This document shows, piece after piece, positions 7,982 to 16,794 of a stretch of DNA of 64,000 nucleotides; position 1 is the first letter of the stretch, and every line of letters starts with the position of its first letter. The position numbers and the translations under genes were made by a program. This stretch comes from Caballeronia insecticola (GTDB lineage: Bacteria > Pseudomonadota > Gammaproteobacteria > Burkholderiales > Burkholderiaceae), in assembly GCF_000402035.1 (NCBI RefSeq), contig NC_021289.1, positions 372,001-436,000 on the forward strand, read 5' to 3'. The notes under the pieces were generated by a model that had not been told where the DNA came from, ran no database searches, and worked only from the letters and a program-made list of their open reading frames with translations.

Positions 7982-8971
7982 ATGATCGGAAAACTCAGGC
8001 TCTCCGTCGCGATGGGCGACTATGACAGGACGCGTCCGCTGCTCGACGGTCAGGTGCAGATCGACGGCGCCGACCCGGTCTACATGACGCTCTCGCCGGA
8101 AGAGATGTTCTTCCGCGCGTTTCGTTATCAGGACTTCGACATCAGCGAACTGTCGTTCTCCAGCTACGCGGTGAAGACGGCGGACGGTTCGTGTCCTTAC
8201 ATCGCCGTACCGGTTTTTCTTTCGCGCGCCTTTCGCCATACCTCGATCTATGTGCGCACCGATCGCATCGAACGGCCGGAAGATTTGAGGGGCAAACGCA
8301 TTGGCTTGCCGGAGTATCAGTTGACGGCGAACGTCTGGGCGCGCGCCGTGCTCGAAGACGACTTCGGCTTAAAGCCGAGCGATGTGAAATGGGTGCGCGG
8401 CGGCATCGACGAGCCCGGCAGGCCGGAGAAGATCAAGCTCGATCTGCCATCGGACATCCAGCTTGAAGCCGCGCCCGAAGGCGACACGATTTCCGCGATG
8501 CTCGATCGCGGCGACATCGACGGCTTCATGGCGCCGCGCCCGCCCGGCTGCGCCGCGACGAACCCGAACGTCGGCTGGCTGTTTCGCGATCCGACCGCGG
8601 CCGCGAAGGATTACTACCGCCGCACACGTGTGTTTCCGATCATGCATGTGGTGGGCATCCGCAAGACGCTCGTCGAGGCGCATCCGTGGTTGCCCGCTGC
8701 CGTACTCAAGGCCTTCACGGAAGCGAAGCGTGTGGCGCTCGCCAGGCTGTCGGACACGTCGGCGACTAAAGTGACGCTGCCGTTCGTCGAAGAGCAATTG
8801 AAAGCCGCGCGCGAACTGATGGGCGACGATCACTGGTCCTACGGCATCGATGCCAACCGCGATACACTCGAGACCTTTCTGCGACATCATCATTCGCAAG
8901 GGTTGTCGAAACGACGCTTGAGTATCGAGGATGTCTTTCACCCGGCGACGTTCGAAACCGCAAAGATATAG
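7982..8971 (+). CDS. 4,5-dihydroxyphthalate decarboxylase-like protein (Pht5/OphC-like, periplasmic-binding fold)
   Basis: The protein has 329 residues from the ATG at 7982, which is preceded by CAGGAGA. The N-terminus (LRLSVAMGDYDRTRPLLDG) and the segment SPEEMFFRAFRYQDFDISELSFSSY are typical of the group annotated as 4,5-dihydroxyphthalate decarboxylase. The fold resembles NMT1/substrate-binding proteins, but there is no signal peptide, so the protein is cytoplasmic. The predicted reaction is decarboxylation of a dihydroxyphthalate to protocatechuate. Many homologues are annotated only as ABC binding proteins; the missing signal peptide argues against that here. No protocatechuate-cleavage genes lie in the window. 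Confidence 0.75.
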   Translation: MIGKLRLSVAMGDYDRTRPLLDGQVQIDGADPVYMTLSPEEMFFRAFRYQDFDISELSFSSYAVKTADGSCPYIAVPVFLSRAFRHTSIYVRTDRIERPEDLRGKRIGLPEYQLTANVWARAVLEDDFGLKPSDVKWVRGGIDEPGRPEKIKLDLPSDIQLEAAPEGDTISAMLDRGDIDGFMAPRPPGCAATNPNVGWLFRDPTAAAKDYYRRTRVFPIMHVVGIRKTLVEAHPWLPAAVLKAFTEAKRVALARLSDTSATKVTLPFVEEQLKAARELMGDDHWSYGIDANRDTLETFLRHHHSQGLSKRRLSIEDVFHPATFETAKI

Positions 8972-8997
8972 ACGCGCCTTCTCACGCACGCATCACG

Positions 8998-9606
8998 ATG
9001 ACCGCCCATACGATCGACGAGGTTCCGTCCGCGCCCGCCATAAGCGAAGTGAATGCATCCGGCACGCCGCCGGTACCCACTTCTTTCGCGCTGTTTAAGG
9101 CGTTTTTCTTTATCGGCTTGACGGGCTTCGGCGGCGTGCTGCCTTGGGCGCGGCGCATGTTGGTCGAGCGGCTGGGCTGGCTTTCGAATCGTGAGTTCGC
9201 GGAACTGCTGCCGCTTGCGCAATTATTGCCGGGTCCGAATGTCGCGAATATAGCGACGGTGCTCGGGCGGCAATATCACGGCGCAAAGGGCGCGGCTATC
9301 GCGGTCTTCGCGCTTTATCTTGCGCCGACCATCATTACGATCGGCATCGGCTATGCGTATGCGCGCTGGGGTCACGCTGCAATTACGGCGCATCTGTTCG
9401 CGGGGCTTATGCCGGCGGCGACGGGCCTTGTGATTGCGACCGTGCTTAAGCTCGTGACGAGTCTGCCGCGCGGCGCGGCCAGCATCCTTCTCGTAGCAGC
9501 AACGTTTATCGCCATTGCGGTGATGAAGTTACCGCTTTTGCTCGTGCTCGCCGTGCTTGGACCGCTAGGCACAATCGCGATGTTGCGTCGCGCGCGCAAG
9601 GAGTAA
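8998..9606 (+). CDS. CHR family transporter, N-terminal-type half protein (ChrA domain)
   Basis: This 202-residue membrane protein has a short hydrophilic N-terminus and about five or six hydrophobic segments. GLTGFGGVLPWARRMLVE and LLPLAQLLPGPNVANIATVLG are the conserved loops of the chromate transporter domain. It is a short-chain CHR protein that works with the next gene as a two-protein equivalent of a full ChrA. It begins 26 bp after the decarboxylase gene without a strong ribosome site. Chromate efflux is the textbook role, but location in an aromatic-acid unit makes another anion possible. Confidence 0.85.
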   Translation: MTAHTIDEVPSAPAISEVNASGTPPVPTSFALFKAFFFIGLTGFGGVLPWARRMLVERLGWLSNREFAELLPLAQLLPGPNVANIATVLGRQYHGAKGAAIAVFALYLAPTIITIGIGYAYARWGHAAITAHLFAGLMPAATGLVIATVLKLVTSLPRGAASILLVAATFIAIAVMKLPLLLVLAVLGPLGTIAMLRRARKE

Positions 9607-9610
9607 CGCG

Positions 9611-10138
9611 ATGTGGAGCACACTTGCCGATCTCTTCGTGCATGGTGCAATGTGGTCGCTGCTTGCGGTGGGCGGCATGAATGCGACGCTTGCGGATATC
9701 CAGCGTTATGCGGTCGATACGCGTCACTGGGTAACGGGTGAGCAGTTCGTCACGTTCTTCTCCATCACGCAGGCCGCGCCAGGTCCCAATGGCATGGCCG
9801 TCGCGTTGATCGGCTTTCAGGCAGCGGGACTTTCGGGCGCGCTTGTGTCGACGCTCGCCAAGATTCTGCCTTCATCGCTGATGGCGTATTTCGTTAGCGC
9901 ATGGGTTGAACGCAAACAGGATTCGCTTCTTGTCACTGCAATCCGCAAGGGACTTGCGCCCGTGACGGTTGGTTTGCTCGTGTCGGCCGCTTATGTGTTC
10001 GCGCGCGAAACCGATGTGAACGTATCGCGCGCGCTTTGCACCTTAGTGTGTGCGGCCGTCGCTTATCGCAGCAAGCTCAACCCGATGTATCTCGTTGCGG
10101 CGAGCGCCTTGCTTGGCCTTGCGGGCGTGTTCGGTTGA
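9611..10138 (+). CDS. CHR family transporter, C-terminal-type half protein (ChrA domain)
   Basis: A 175-residue membrane protein homologous to the preceding one, with the paired signatures LLAVGGMNATLADIQRY and ITQAAPGPNGMAVALIGFQ. The ribosome site AAGGAG overlaps the end of the upstream gene, so the two are co-translated. The pair forms a heteromeric antiparallel CHR transporter. It ends 4 bp before the convergent oxidoreductase gene. Confidence 0.85.
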   Translation: MWSTLADLFVHGAMWSLLAVGGMNATLADIQRYAVDTRHWVTGEQFVTFFSITQAAPGPNGMAVALIGFQAAGLSGALVSTLAKILPSSLMAYFVSAWVERKQDSLLVTAIRKGLAPVTVGLLVSAAYVFARETDVNVSRALCTLVCAAVAYRSKLNPMYLVAASALLGLAGVFG

Positions 10139-10142
10139 GCGA

Positions 10143-11147
10143 TCATCCGGCAAGTTGCGCATCGACATTGACGACAATCTTGCCGCGTGCCGAACCGTCA
10201 AGCAGCGCTTCATAAGCGCGCTCGGCACTGTGCAGATCGAAACGGCGCGCATCGACGCGCGGCGCGAGCTTGTCTGCATCGACGAGTCGCGCAGCTTCGC
10301 GCAGCATCTCGCCATGATGCGCGCGATGCTGTCCCGTCAACAGCGGGTAGAGTGTGAAGACGCCCGAATAACTGGCCTCGCGAAACGATAGCGGTGCAAG
10401 CGCGTGCGTGCCCCATCCCAATGCGCTAACGACATGCCCGAAATGCTTCACTGCTGCGAACGATGCATCGAGCGAAGCGCCGCCCGCCGTATCGACCACG
10501 ACATCGAAGCCGCTGCCATTCGTATGCGCAGCGACATATTCTTCGACGCTCATCGCGCGATAGTCTATTGGCGTCGCGCCTAAACTCTCGATGTATTCGT
10601 GATTGCCGGCGCTAGCCGTTGCGAAGACATGCGCACCAAGTGCGCGCGCAAGCTGCACCGCCATATGACCGACGCCGCCCGCGCCCCCTTGCACAAGCAC
10701 CGTTTGTCGTTCATGCACGCGCGCACGATCGACGATTCCCGCATAGGACGTGATGAATGCGAGCGGCAAAGCAGCCGCATCGCGCATGGAGAGAGACGCC
10801 GGTTTGAGTGCGAGAAGCGCTGCATCGACGGCGGCGTATTGCGCAAGCGAGCCCTGAATTCCGCCCACGCCGCCCGTCATTCCATAGACTTCATCGCCGG
10901 CTTCGAAGATATCGACGCCGGTGCCGACCGTTTCGACGACACCCGCCATATCGATGCCGAGCACGAGCGGCAGCGGATGCTTTGCATGCGCCGCCGTGCC
11001 CGCACGAATTTTCGTATCGAGCGGATTGAGCCCGCTTGCGGCGATGCGCACGAGCACTTGCCCCGGACCGGGCTCGGGACGCGCAAGCTCGACGAGTTCG
11101 AGCGGGCCATTGTGACGGTCGAGGACGAGTGCTTGCATGGTGGACAT
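10143..11147 (-). CDS. MDR-type alcohol dehydrogenase / quinone oxidoreductase
   Basis: The protein has 334 residues from the ATG at 11147, directly behind AAGGAGCCCC. A longer in-frame extension is possible but would run into the divergent LysR gene. The N-terminal GroES-like domain contains GLNPLDTKIRAG and GIDMAGVVETVG. The nucleotide-binding domain carries QGGAGGVGHMAVQLA, which fits NADPH-dependent zinc-lacking quinone reductases of the MDR superfamily; the cysteine-rich structural-zinc loop is absent. The likely role is reduction of quinones or enones. It diverges from the LysR gene, which probably controls it. Confidence 0.85.
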   Translation of the reverse strand: MSTMQALVLDRHNGPLELVELARPEPGPGQVLVRIAASGLNPLDTKIRAGTAAHAKHPLPLVLGIDMAGVVETVGTGVDIFEAGDEVYGMTGGVGGIQGSLAQYAAVDAALLALKPASLSMRDAAALPLAFITSYAGIVDRARVHERQTVLVQGGAGGVGHMAVQLARALGAHVFATASAGNHEYIESLGATPIDYRAMSVEEYVAAHTNGSGFDVVVDTAGGASLDASFAAVKHFGHVVSALGWGTHALAPLSFREASYSGVFTLYPLLTGQHRAHHGEMLREAARLVDADKLAPRVDARRFDLHSAERAYEALLDGSARGKIVVNVDAQLAG

Positions 11148-11246
11148 CGGGGCTCCTTGCCGATTGAACGTTGAAAGCGATGTCCTGATAATCTGCCATG
11201 CAAGCAAGTATGTAAATCGACATAACTGCACGACGTTCATACGAAA

Positions 11247-12116
11247 ATGAATGAGCCCAATCTCGAATGGAGCGATGTGCGCGTCTTTCTCGCGATCGCG
11301 CGCAGCGGCACGCTGGGCGCGGCCGCACGCATGATCGGCCAGACGCAGCCGACAATGGGCCGCCGCTTGCGCGCGCTCGAAGAGGCGCTCGGTCACGTGC
11401 TCTTTCAACGCACGAGCGACGGCTTCGTATTGACCGACGAGGGCGCGGCAGTGCTTTCCTATGCCGAGCGCATGGAAGAGGAGGCGCTTGGCTTCACGCG
11501 CGCGCTGGCAGGGCAGGATGCAAAGCTGACGGGATTACTGCGTGTGTCTTCATCGGACTGGTTTGGCGTGCACGTGCTGACGCCGGTCTTCGCGCGTTTC
11601 CTGGCGAAGCATCCCGACGTGTCGATCGAACTCGTGACCGATTCGCGCCGCTATAACCTCGCGCGTCGCGAAGCGGATCTCGTGTTTCGAATCACGGCAT
11701 TCGATGAGCCGGATATTGTGCAGCGCAAACTCATGCATATCGATTACGCGCTTTACGGTCGTCAGGATCTTGCGCCGCCGTCCGCGGGCAATGGGCAAGG
11801 GCAGACACTGATCAGCATGGACAGCGCATTCGAGCGATTGCCGGACGTGCTTTGGCTCAAGCGCATGCTGCCTCAAGCGAAGGTCGTTTTTAGCAGCAAC
11901 AATCGCGACGCGCAAACGCACATGTGCGCGCAGGGCGCGGGCTTTGCGGTCTTGCCATGCCCGCTAGGCGATGCCGATACGCGGCTGAAACGCTTCGAAC
12001 TCGATGAAGCGCCGCCCGGGCGAGATGTGTGGCTGGGTTATCACCGCGATCTCCGGCGAGTTGCACGCTTGCGTGCATTGCTCGACGAAACGATGTCGTC
12101 TTTAGGCGCGGCCTAG
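11247..12116 (+). CDS. LysR family transcriptional regulator
   Basis: This 289-residue protein has an N-terminal winged helix (about residues 8-67), with the LysR pattern ARSGTLGAAARMIGQTQPTM followed by the RRLRALEEALG linker helix. A periplasmic-binding-like effector domain follows. It diverges from the MDR oxidoreductase across a 99-bp gap, the usual LysR arrangement for control of the adjacent gene and itself. No strong ribosome site precedes the ATG. The effector is unknown. Confidence 0.9.
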   Translation: MNEPNLEWSDVRVFLAIARSGTLGAAARMIGQTQPTMGRRLRALEEALGHVLFQRTSDGFVLTDEGAAVLSYAERMEEEALGFTRALAGQDAKLTGLLRVSSSDWFGVHVLTPVFARFLAKHPDVSIELVTDSRRYNLARREADLVFRITAFDEPDIVQRKLMHIDYALYGRQDLAPPSAGNGQGQTLISMDSAFERLPDVLWLKRMLPQAKVVFSSNNRDAQTHMCAQGAGFAVLPCPLGDADTRLKRFELDEAPPGRDVWLGYHRDLRRVARLRALLDETMSSLGAA

Positions 12117-12487
12117 GCGTCACTAAGTGCTGACGTTCGGATTAATTTACATTGCAACTAACCGTCATTTTTAGCTAAAGCCTTTGAATTAATTCAAATC
12201 CATCGGTGATGGCGTCAGATCGAGAAAGCGGACTTAAGCTGGCAGCCGGAGTTTCAAGCAAGCACATCAACGTGAAATAAACGCACCACTTTGATGCGCG
12301 AAGCAAAAGCTTTTCGCAGGCAATGTTGCGGATCAAGCTCGTTTTTTAAAGCGGGGCTACAATCCCGTTGCCTTGGCTAGCATCATGCCGTTCAAGGCTC
12401 ACATTCGCTCTATATCGCTGGCTGCCTCCCCACGCAGTCGGCCATTTGCGCTATCCGCCTACACCAACTCTTAAGCCGGAGCCGCTC
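12117..12487. other. Intergenic stretch upstream of the molybdenum hydroxylase operon
   Basis: No convincing gene is seen. The AT-rich left half holds the perfect palindrome TTTGAATTAATTCAAA at 12183-12198. A TACAAT hexamer at 12358-12363 could be a -10 box for the operon, but no good -35 lies at the right spacing. GGAG at about 12478-12481 serves the next gene. Confidence 0.5.
12183..12198. promoter_or_regulatory. Perfect 16-bp palindrome, candidate operator
   Basis: TTTGAATTAATTCAAA is fully self-complementary and lies about 290 bp before the iron-sulfur subunit gene and 66 bp after the LysR stop. The symmetric form fits a dimeric regulator. Which protein binds it is unknown. Confidence 0.4.
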
Positions 12488-12943
12488 ATGACCACGCTTT
12501 CCATCAACGGCCAGAATCACACCATCGATGCGCCACCCGACATGCCGCTGCTTTGGGCGCTGCGCGATCTGGTCGGGCTGACAGGCACCAAATTCGGTTG
12601 CGGCATCGCGCAATGCGGAGCGTGCACGGTTCATCTCGACGGCGTCGCCGTTCGTTCCTGCGTCTTGCCGATCGCCGCAGTCGGCGAGCGCAAGGTGACG
12701 ACGATCGAAGGCGTCGGCGACACGCCCGCAGGCAAGAAAGTGCAGCAGGCATGGCGCCAGCTCGACGTCGTGCAGTGCGGTTACTGTCAGTCCGGGCAAG
12801 TGATGTCTGCTGCCGCCTTGCTCGCGACGGTTCCCGATCCGAACGACTCCGATATCGATGCCGCGATGGCGGGCAACATTTGCCGGTGTGGCACCTATCA
12901 CCGCATCCGCGCCGCCATCAAGCAGGCCGCAAAGGAGGCGTGA
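12488..12943 (+). CDS. [2Fe-2S] subunit of an isoquinoline 1-oxidoreductase-type molybdenum hydroxylase (IorA-like)
   Basis: The 151-residue protein is the normal size for this subunit. A plant-type [2Fe-2S] cluster is bound by Cys38, Cys43, Cys46 and Cys58 ([15 protein letters not shown]). The second cluster has Cys97, Cys100, Cys132 and Cys134 in CGYCQSGQ and NICRCGTY. It passes electrons between the molybdopterin subunit encoded next and an acceptor, here probably the triheme cytochrome. The start at 12488 follows GGAG; an in-frame upstream extension is not needed. The two genes are separated by 1 bp. Confidence 0.9.
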   Translation: MTTLSINGQNHTIDAPPDMPLLWALRDLVGLTGTKFGCGIAQCGACTVHLDGVAVRSCVLPIAAVGERKVTTIEGVGDTPAGKKVQQAWRQLDVVQCGYCQSGQVMSAAALLATVPDPNDSDIDAAMAGNICRCGTYHRIRAAIKQAAKEA

Positions 12944-12944
12944 C

Positions 12945-15179
12945 ATGTCGCAAGGATTAATCGAAGCTGGACGTCATGCGGCGCGCGCGGGGTTTTCGCG
13001 TCGTGCGTTTCTTAAGCTTGGCGTGACCGCAGGCGTTGCGGCAAGCGGCGGTTTGCTGATCGGCTTTAGCCTGCCCGCTGCAAGCCAGGATCAGAGCAAA
13101 GGCAAATCCGTAATTGGCGGCGACGGCGTCGAAACACCGCAAGAAGGCGTTTTTGCACCGAATGCATTCGTGCAGATCGACAAGAGCGGCAAGGTCACCC
13201 TGATCATGCCGAAGGTCGAAATGGGGCAAGGCGTTTATACGTCGCTGCCGATGTTGATCGCGGAAGAACTTGAAGTACCGCTGGACCAGGTCACCATCGA
13301 TCACGCACCGCCAAACGAAAAGCTCTTTACAGACCCGCTATTGGGCGGTCAGCTGACGGGCGGTTCCACTTCCGTGCGCTATGCATGGGAGCCCTTGCGA
13401 AAGGCGGGCGCGGCCGCTCGCATGATGCTCGTTGCGGCTGCGGCGCAGCAATGGCAATGCGATGCATCGTCCTGTCAGGCGCAAGGCGGCAAAGTCACGC
13501 AAGCTTCCGGCAACCGCAGCGCAAGCTATGGAGAACTCGCCGAAGCGGCCGCGAAAATGCCGGTGCCTCAAGAGATCAAGCTTAAGGACGCTAAAGACTT
13601 CAAGATCATTGGTACGCCGGTCAAGCGTCTCGACTCGCCCGAAAAGGTAGACGGCACCGCCATGTTCGGCCTCGATGTGCGTTTGCCCGACATGGTCTAT
13701 GCGGCTATCGTCAATTGTCCGGTATTCGGCGGCACGCTTGCATCCGTCGACGACAGCAACGCGAAAAAGATTCCCGGCGTGCGGCAGGTCGTGAAGTTCG
13801 ATAACGGCGTCGCGGTGATCGGCGATCACACGTGGGCCGCCAAGCGCGGCGCGGCTGCGCTAAAGATCGAGTGGAACGAAGGTGCGAGCGCGAATGTATC
13901 GACGAAACAGATCGTCGACGACATGGCAAATGCATCGCAGCGCACGGGCGCCGTCGCTCGCAAGGAAGGCGACGTGAACAACGCATTCTCCGGCGCCAAG
14001 ACGCGCGTCGATGCAGTGTATGTTCAGCCCTTTCTCGCCCATGCGACGATGGAGCCGATCAATTGCACGGTCCACGTCCGCCCCGATGGCTGCGATATCT
14101 GGCTCGGCACGCAGGTGCCTACGCGCATACAAGATGCAGGCGTTAAAGCGACAGGTTTGCCTGCCGAGAAGATCGTCGTGCATAACCATTTGCTAGGCGG
14201 CGGCTTCGGCAGACGGCTCGAATTCGACATGGCCACGCAGGCGCTCAAGATCGGCAAGGCGCTTGGCGTGCCCGTCAAAGTGACCTGGTCGCGAGAAGAA
14301 GACATTCAGCACGACATGTACCGTCCGTGCTATTACGACAAGCTCTCCGCCGGGCTCGATGCGAACGGCAAGCCGGTGGCATGGACGCATCGTATTGTCG
14401 GGTCATCGGTGCTTGCGCGCTTTGCGCCGCCCGCCGTGAAGAACGGTGTCGATCCGGATGCGGTCGAGGTGGCGTCCGATCTTCCATACGATCTGCCGAA
14501 TCAGCTTATCGACTACGTGCGCCTCGAACCGCGCGATGTGCCCACCGCGTTCTGGCGCGGCGTGGGTCCGACGCGCGGTACTTTCGTCGTGGAGAGTTTT
14601 ATCGACGAACTCGCGGTCCAGGCGAAGATCGATCCCGTCAAGTACAGGCGCGATCTGCTCGGCAAGTCACCGCGTGCGCGCAATGTGCTCGATGTCGCCA
14701 CGCAAGCCGCCGGTTGGGGTCAGCAAACGATGCCGCAAGGACAGGGCCGCGGCGTATCCGTCATGCATGCATTCGGCAGTTTCTTTGCGATCGTCGCCGA
14801 TGTTGCTGTCGACAAAGAAGGCGCCGTCAAGGTGAATCGCATCGTGTGCGCGGTGGATTGCGGCATGGTCGTGAACCCGAATACTGTCGAAGCGCAAGTG
14901 CAGGGTGGCATCATTTTCGGCATCACGGCCGCGTTGTATAGCGAAATCACGATCAAGGACGGACGCGTCGAGCAAAGCAATTTCACCGACTATCGAATGC
15001 TGCGCATTCATGAAACGCCACCGGTGGAAGTGCATATCGTCAAGAGCACGGAGGCGCCTGGCGGAATCGGCGAACCGGGCACGGCGGCGCTTGCGCCGGC
15101 GATCACCAACGCGATTTATGCCGCAACCGGCAAGCGACTGAGGCAATTGCCAGTCGGTAGCCAGTTGCGCAGCGCCTGA
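12945..15179 (+). CDS. Molybdopterin-binding large subunit of an aldehyde/isoquinoline oxidoreductase (IorB-like), Tat-exported
   Basis: The protein has 744 residues starting at the ATG 6 bp after AAAGGAGG. A twin-arginine signal is present (Arg19-Arg20 in FSRRAFLK, then a hydrophobic stretch), so the folded complex is exported with its small subunit. The family features are the glycine-rich LLGGGFGRRLE loop and the C-terminal GGIGEPGTAALAPAI segment, which holds the conserved active-site glutamate. Members hydroxylate N-heteroaromatics or oxidise aldehydes, with electrons going to cytochromes instead of a FAD subunit. Substrate is not predictable. The gene order IorA-IorB-cytochrome c is a common periplasmic arrangement. 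Confidence 0.9.
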   Translation: MSQGLIEAGRHAARAGFSRRAFLKLGVTAGVAASGGLLIGFSLPAASQDQSKGKSVIGGDGVETPQEGVFAPNAFVQIDKSGKVTLIMPKVEMGQGVYTSLPMLIAEELEVPLDQVTIDHAPPNEKLFTDPLLGGQLTGGSTSVRYAWEPLRKAGAAARMMLVAAAAQQWQCDASSCQAQGGKVTQASGNRSASYGELAEAAAKMPVPQEIKLKDAKDFKIIGTPVKRLDSPEKVDGTAMFGLDVRLPDMVYAAIVNCPVFGGTLASVDDSNAKKIPGVRQVVKFDNGVAVIGDHTWAAKRGAAALKIEWNEGASANVSTKQIVDDMANASQRTGAVARKEGDVNNAFSGAKTRVDAVYVQPFLAHATMEPINCTVHVRPDGCDIWLGTQVPTRIQDAGVKATGLPAEKIVVHNHLLGGGFGRRLEFDMATQALKIGKALGVPVKVTWSREEDIQHDMYRPCYYDKLSAGLDANGKPVAWTHRIVGSSVLARFAPPAVKNGVDPDAVEVASDLPYDLPNQLIDYVRLEPRDVPTAFWRGVGPTRGTFVVESFIDELAVQAKIDPVKYRRDLLGKSPRARNVLDVATQAAGWGQQTMPQGQGRGVSVMHAFGSFFAIVADVAVDKEGAVKVNRIVCAVDCGMVVNPNTVEAQVQGGIIFGITAALYSEITIKDGRVEQSNFTDYRMLRIHETPPVEVHIVKSTEAPGGIGEPGTAALAPAITNAIYAATGKRLRQLPVGSQLRSA

Positions 15180-15189
15180 GGAGCCGTCC

Positions 15190-16485
15190 ATGAAGAACGC
15201 ATTCAAGCCTCTTTTTGCGGCACTTTTTGCATTCGGCGTCGGCTTTGGAACCGTGCCGTCGGCGAGCGCGGCGGATGCCGCCAACGATGCACTCGTCGCA
15301 CGCGGCGCTTATCTTGCCAAGGCGGGAGATTGCGTGGCCTGTCATTCGGCGCCGCGCGGCAAGCCGCTTGCAGGTGGTCTGCCGATGACAACGCCACTAG
15401 GCGCAATTTATACGACCAACATCACGCCCGATCCGGATACGGGAATCGGTCGTTATACGGAAGAAGATTTCACGCGTGCCGTGCGCGAGGGCGTGGCTAA
15501 GGACGGTCACAATCTTTACCCGGCGATGCCTTACCCGTCCTACGCGAAAATCAACGACGAAGACATGCATGCGCTCTACATGTATTTCATGCATGGCGTC
15601 ACGCCGGTCAAGCAAGCCAATCGGGAATCGGATATCAAATGGCCGCTCAATATGCGCTGGCCTTTGAAACTCTGGAACGTAGTGTTTCTCGACAAAGGCG
15701 TTTATCAGAACAAGCCCGCCAAAGATGTCGCCTGGAATCGCGGCGCTTATCTGATTCAAGGACTTGGACATTGCGGGTCGTGTCATACGCCGCGTGGAAT
15801 TGCATTTCAGGAAAAGGGACTGGACGAGAGCAACAATGCCTATTTGACGGGTGGCGTGCTCGACAACTGGTTCGCTTCCAATCTCACGGGCGAGCACAAC
15901 ACGGGACTGGGACGCTGGTCCGAACAGGACGTCGCGGTCTTTCTAAAGACCGGCGCGAATCCGCATGCATCGGCATTTGGTTCGATGACGAGCGTCATCA
16001 ACAACAGCACGCAGAACCTAAGCGATGCCGATATAGCGGCCATGGCGCTCTACCTGAAATCTTTGCCGGCATCGGGCGGAAATGGTGGGCCGCAGTATTC
16101 GTATGATCCAAAGGCAACCAAAGTATCGTTGACTCGTCCGGCGGCGACGGACTCAGGCGCGCGCGTCTATACGGCTTTTTGCATGCACTGCCATGGCGTG
16201 GACGGCCGGGGCTTCGCGCCGATGCTGGCACCGCTCGCAGGCAATCCCAATGTGCTTGAAAAGGATGCGTCGTCGCTCATCAACGTGACGCTTAACGGTA
16301 CGGAGGACCTCGTTATTCACGGAATTCCCGCGCCATATCCGATGCCGCGCTACGCGCCCGTACTCAACGACCAGCAAATCGCCGACGTGCTGACGTTCGT
16401 TCGCGGCGCATGGAATAACAACACGGCGGCCGTGCAGCCCGAGGACGTAGCGAAGATCCGCAAGGCGACGCAGGCAGCGCGTTGA
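15190..16485 (+). CDS. Triheme cytochrome c, electron acceptor of the molybdenum hydroxylase
   Basis: The protein has 431 residues with a Sec signal peptide ending near ASAAD. Three haem-binding motifs are present: CVACH at Cys48, CGSCH at about Cys195 and CMHCH at about Cys331. This three-domain layout is that of the cytochrome subunit of membrane-bound alcohol/aldehyde dehydrogenases (AdhB type). It follows the large subunit by 10 bp, with GAGGAG overlapping the upstream stop, and should carry electrons from the hydroxylase to the quinone pool or a terminal oxidase. Confidence 0.9.
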   Translation: MKNAFKPLFAALFAFGVGFGTVPSASAADAANDALVARGAYLAKAGDCVACHSAPRGKPLAGGLPMTTPLGAIYTTNITPDPDTGIGRYTEEDFTRAVREGVAKDGHNLYPAMPYPSYAKINDEDMHALYMYFMHGVTPVKQANRESDIKWPLNMRWPLKLWNVVFLDKGVYQNKPAKDVAWNRGAYLIQGLGHCGSCHTPRGIAFQEKGLDESNNAYLTGGVLDNWFASNLTGEHNTGLGRWSEQDVAVFLKTGANPHASAFGSMTSVINNSTQNLSDADIAAMALYLKSLPASGGNGGPQYSYDPKATKVSLTRPAATDSGARVYTAFCMHCHGVDGRGFAPMLAPLAGNPNVLEKDASSLINVTLNGTEDLVIHGIPAPYPMPRYAPVLNDQQIADVLTFVRGAWNNNTAAVQPEDVAKIRKATQAAR

Positions 16486-16524
16486 CGTGGCTCAAGGCGC
16501 GTGCCTTCATTGCGCAGAAGGGCG

Positions 16525-16794
16525 TCACGATGAAAAATCGATGACGTCCAAATAAATGGAAGTGGACGGATGTGCGAGAAATTTTCTGTGCACGCGCGCG
16601 CTGATTCGCTCATAGCCATCGCTCAACGCTTTGAGGAGGCGCTCGTCGCTCGCCCCCACGGGCGCCCAGAAGTACTGTTCCAACGCCTTGCGCGTGATGT
16701 TGCACTGGATCGCCTGTTCCCGTGAGAACGCAACGAAACTGACGGATGCGCGGTCCGCCGAAATAGCGGCGTGGATCGAGAGCTTGCTTGTCAT
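16525..16794 (-). CDS. DUF1488-like small protein
   Basis: An 89-residue protein with no signal peptide or membrane segment. The pattern VSFVAFSREQAIQCNITRKAL, then a conserved W and an ERLLKALSDGYERISARV helix, resembles the DUF1488 family of about 85-residue proteins of unknown function. It stands alone on the minus strand at the edge of a gene-poor region, without an obvious ribosome site. No function is known. Confidence 0.6.
   Translation of the reverse strand: MTSKLSIHAAISADRASVSFVAFSREQAIQCNITRKALEQYFWAPVGASDERLLKALSDGYERISARVHRKFLAHPSTSIYLDVIDFSS

Noticed and set aside
7982..8971. Annotation as an ABC transporter periplasmic binding protein
   Set aside because: No signal peptide precedes the domain, no ABC permease or ATPase is nearby, and its strongest resemblance is to the dihydroxyphthalate decarboxylase group.
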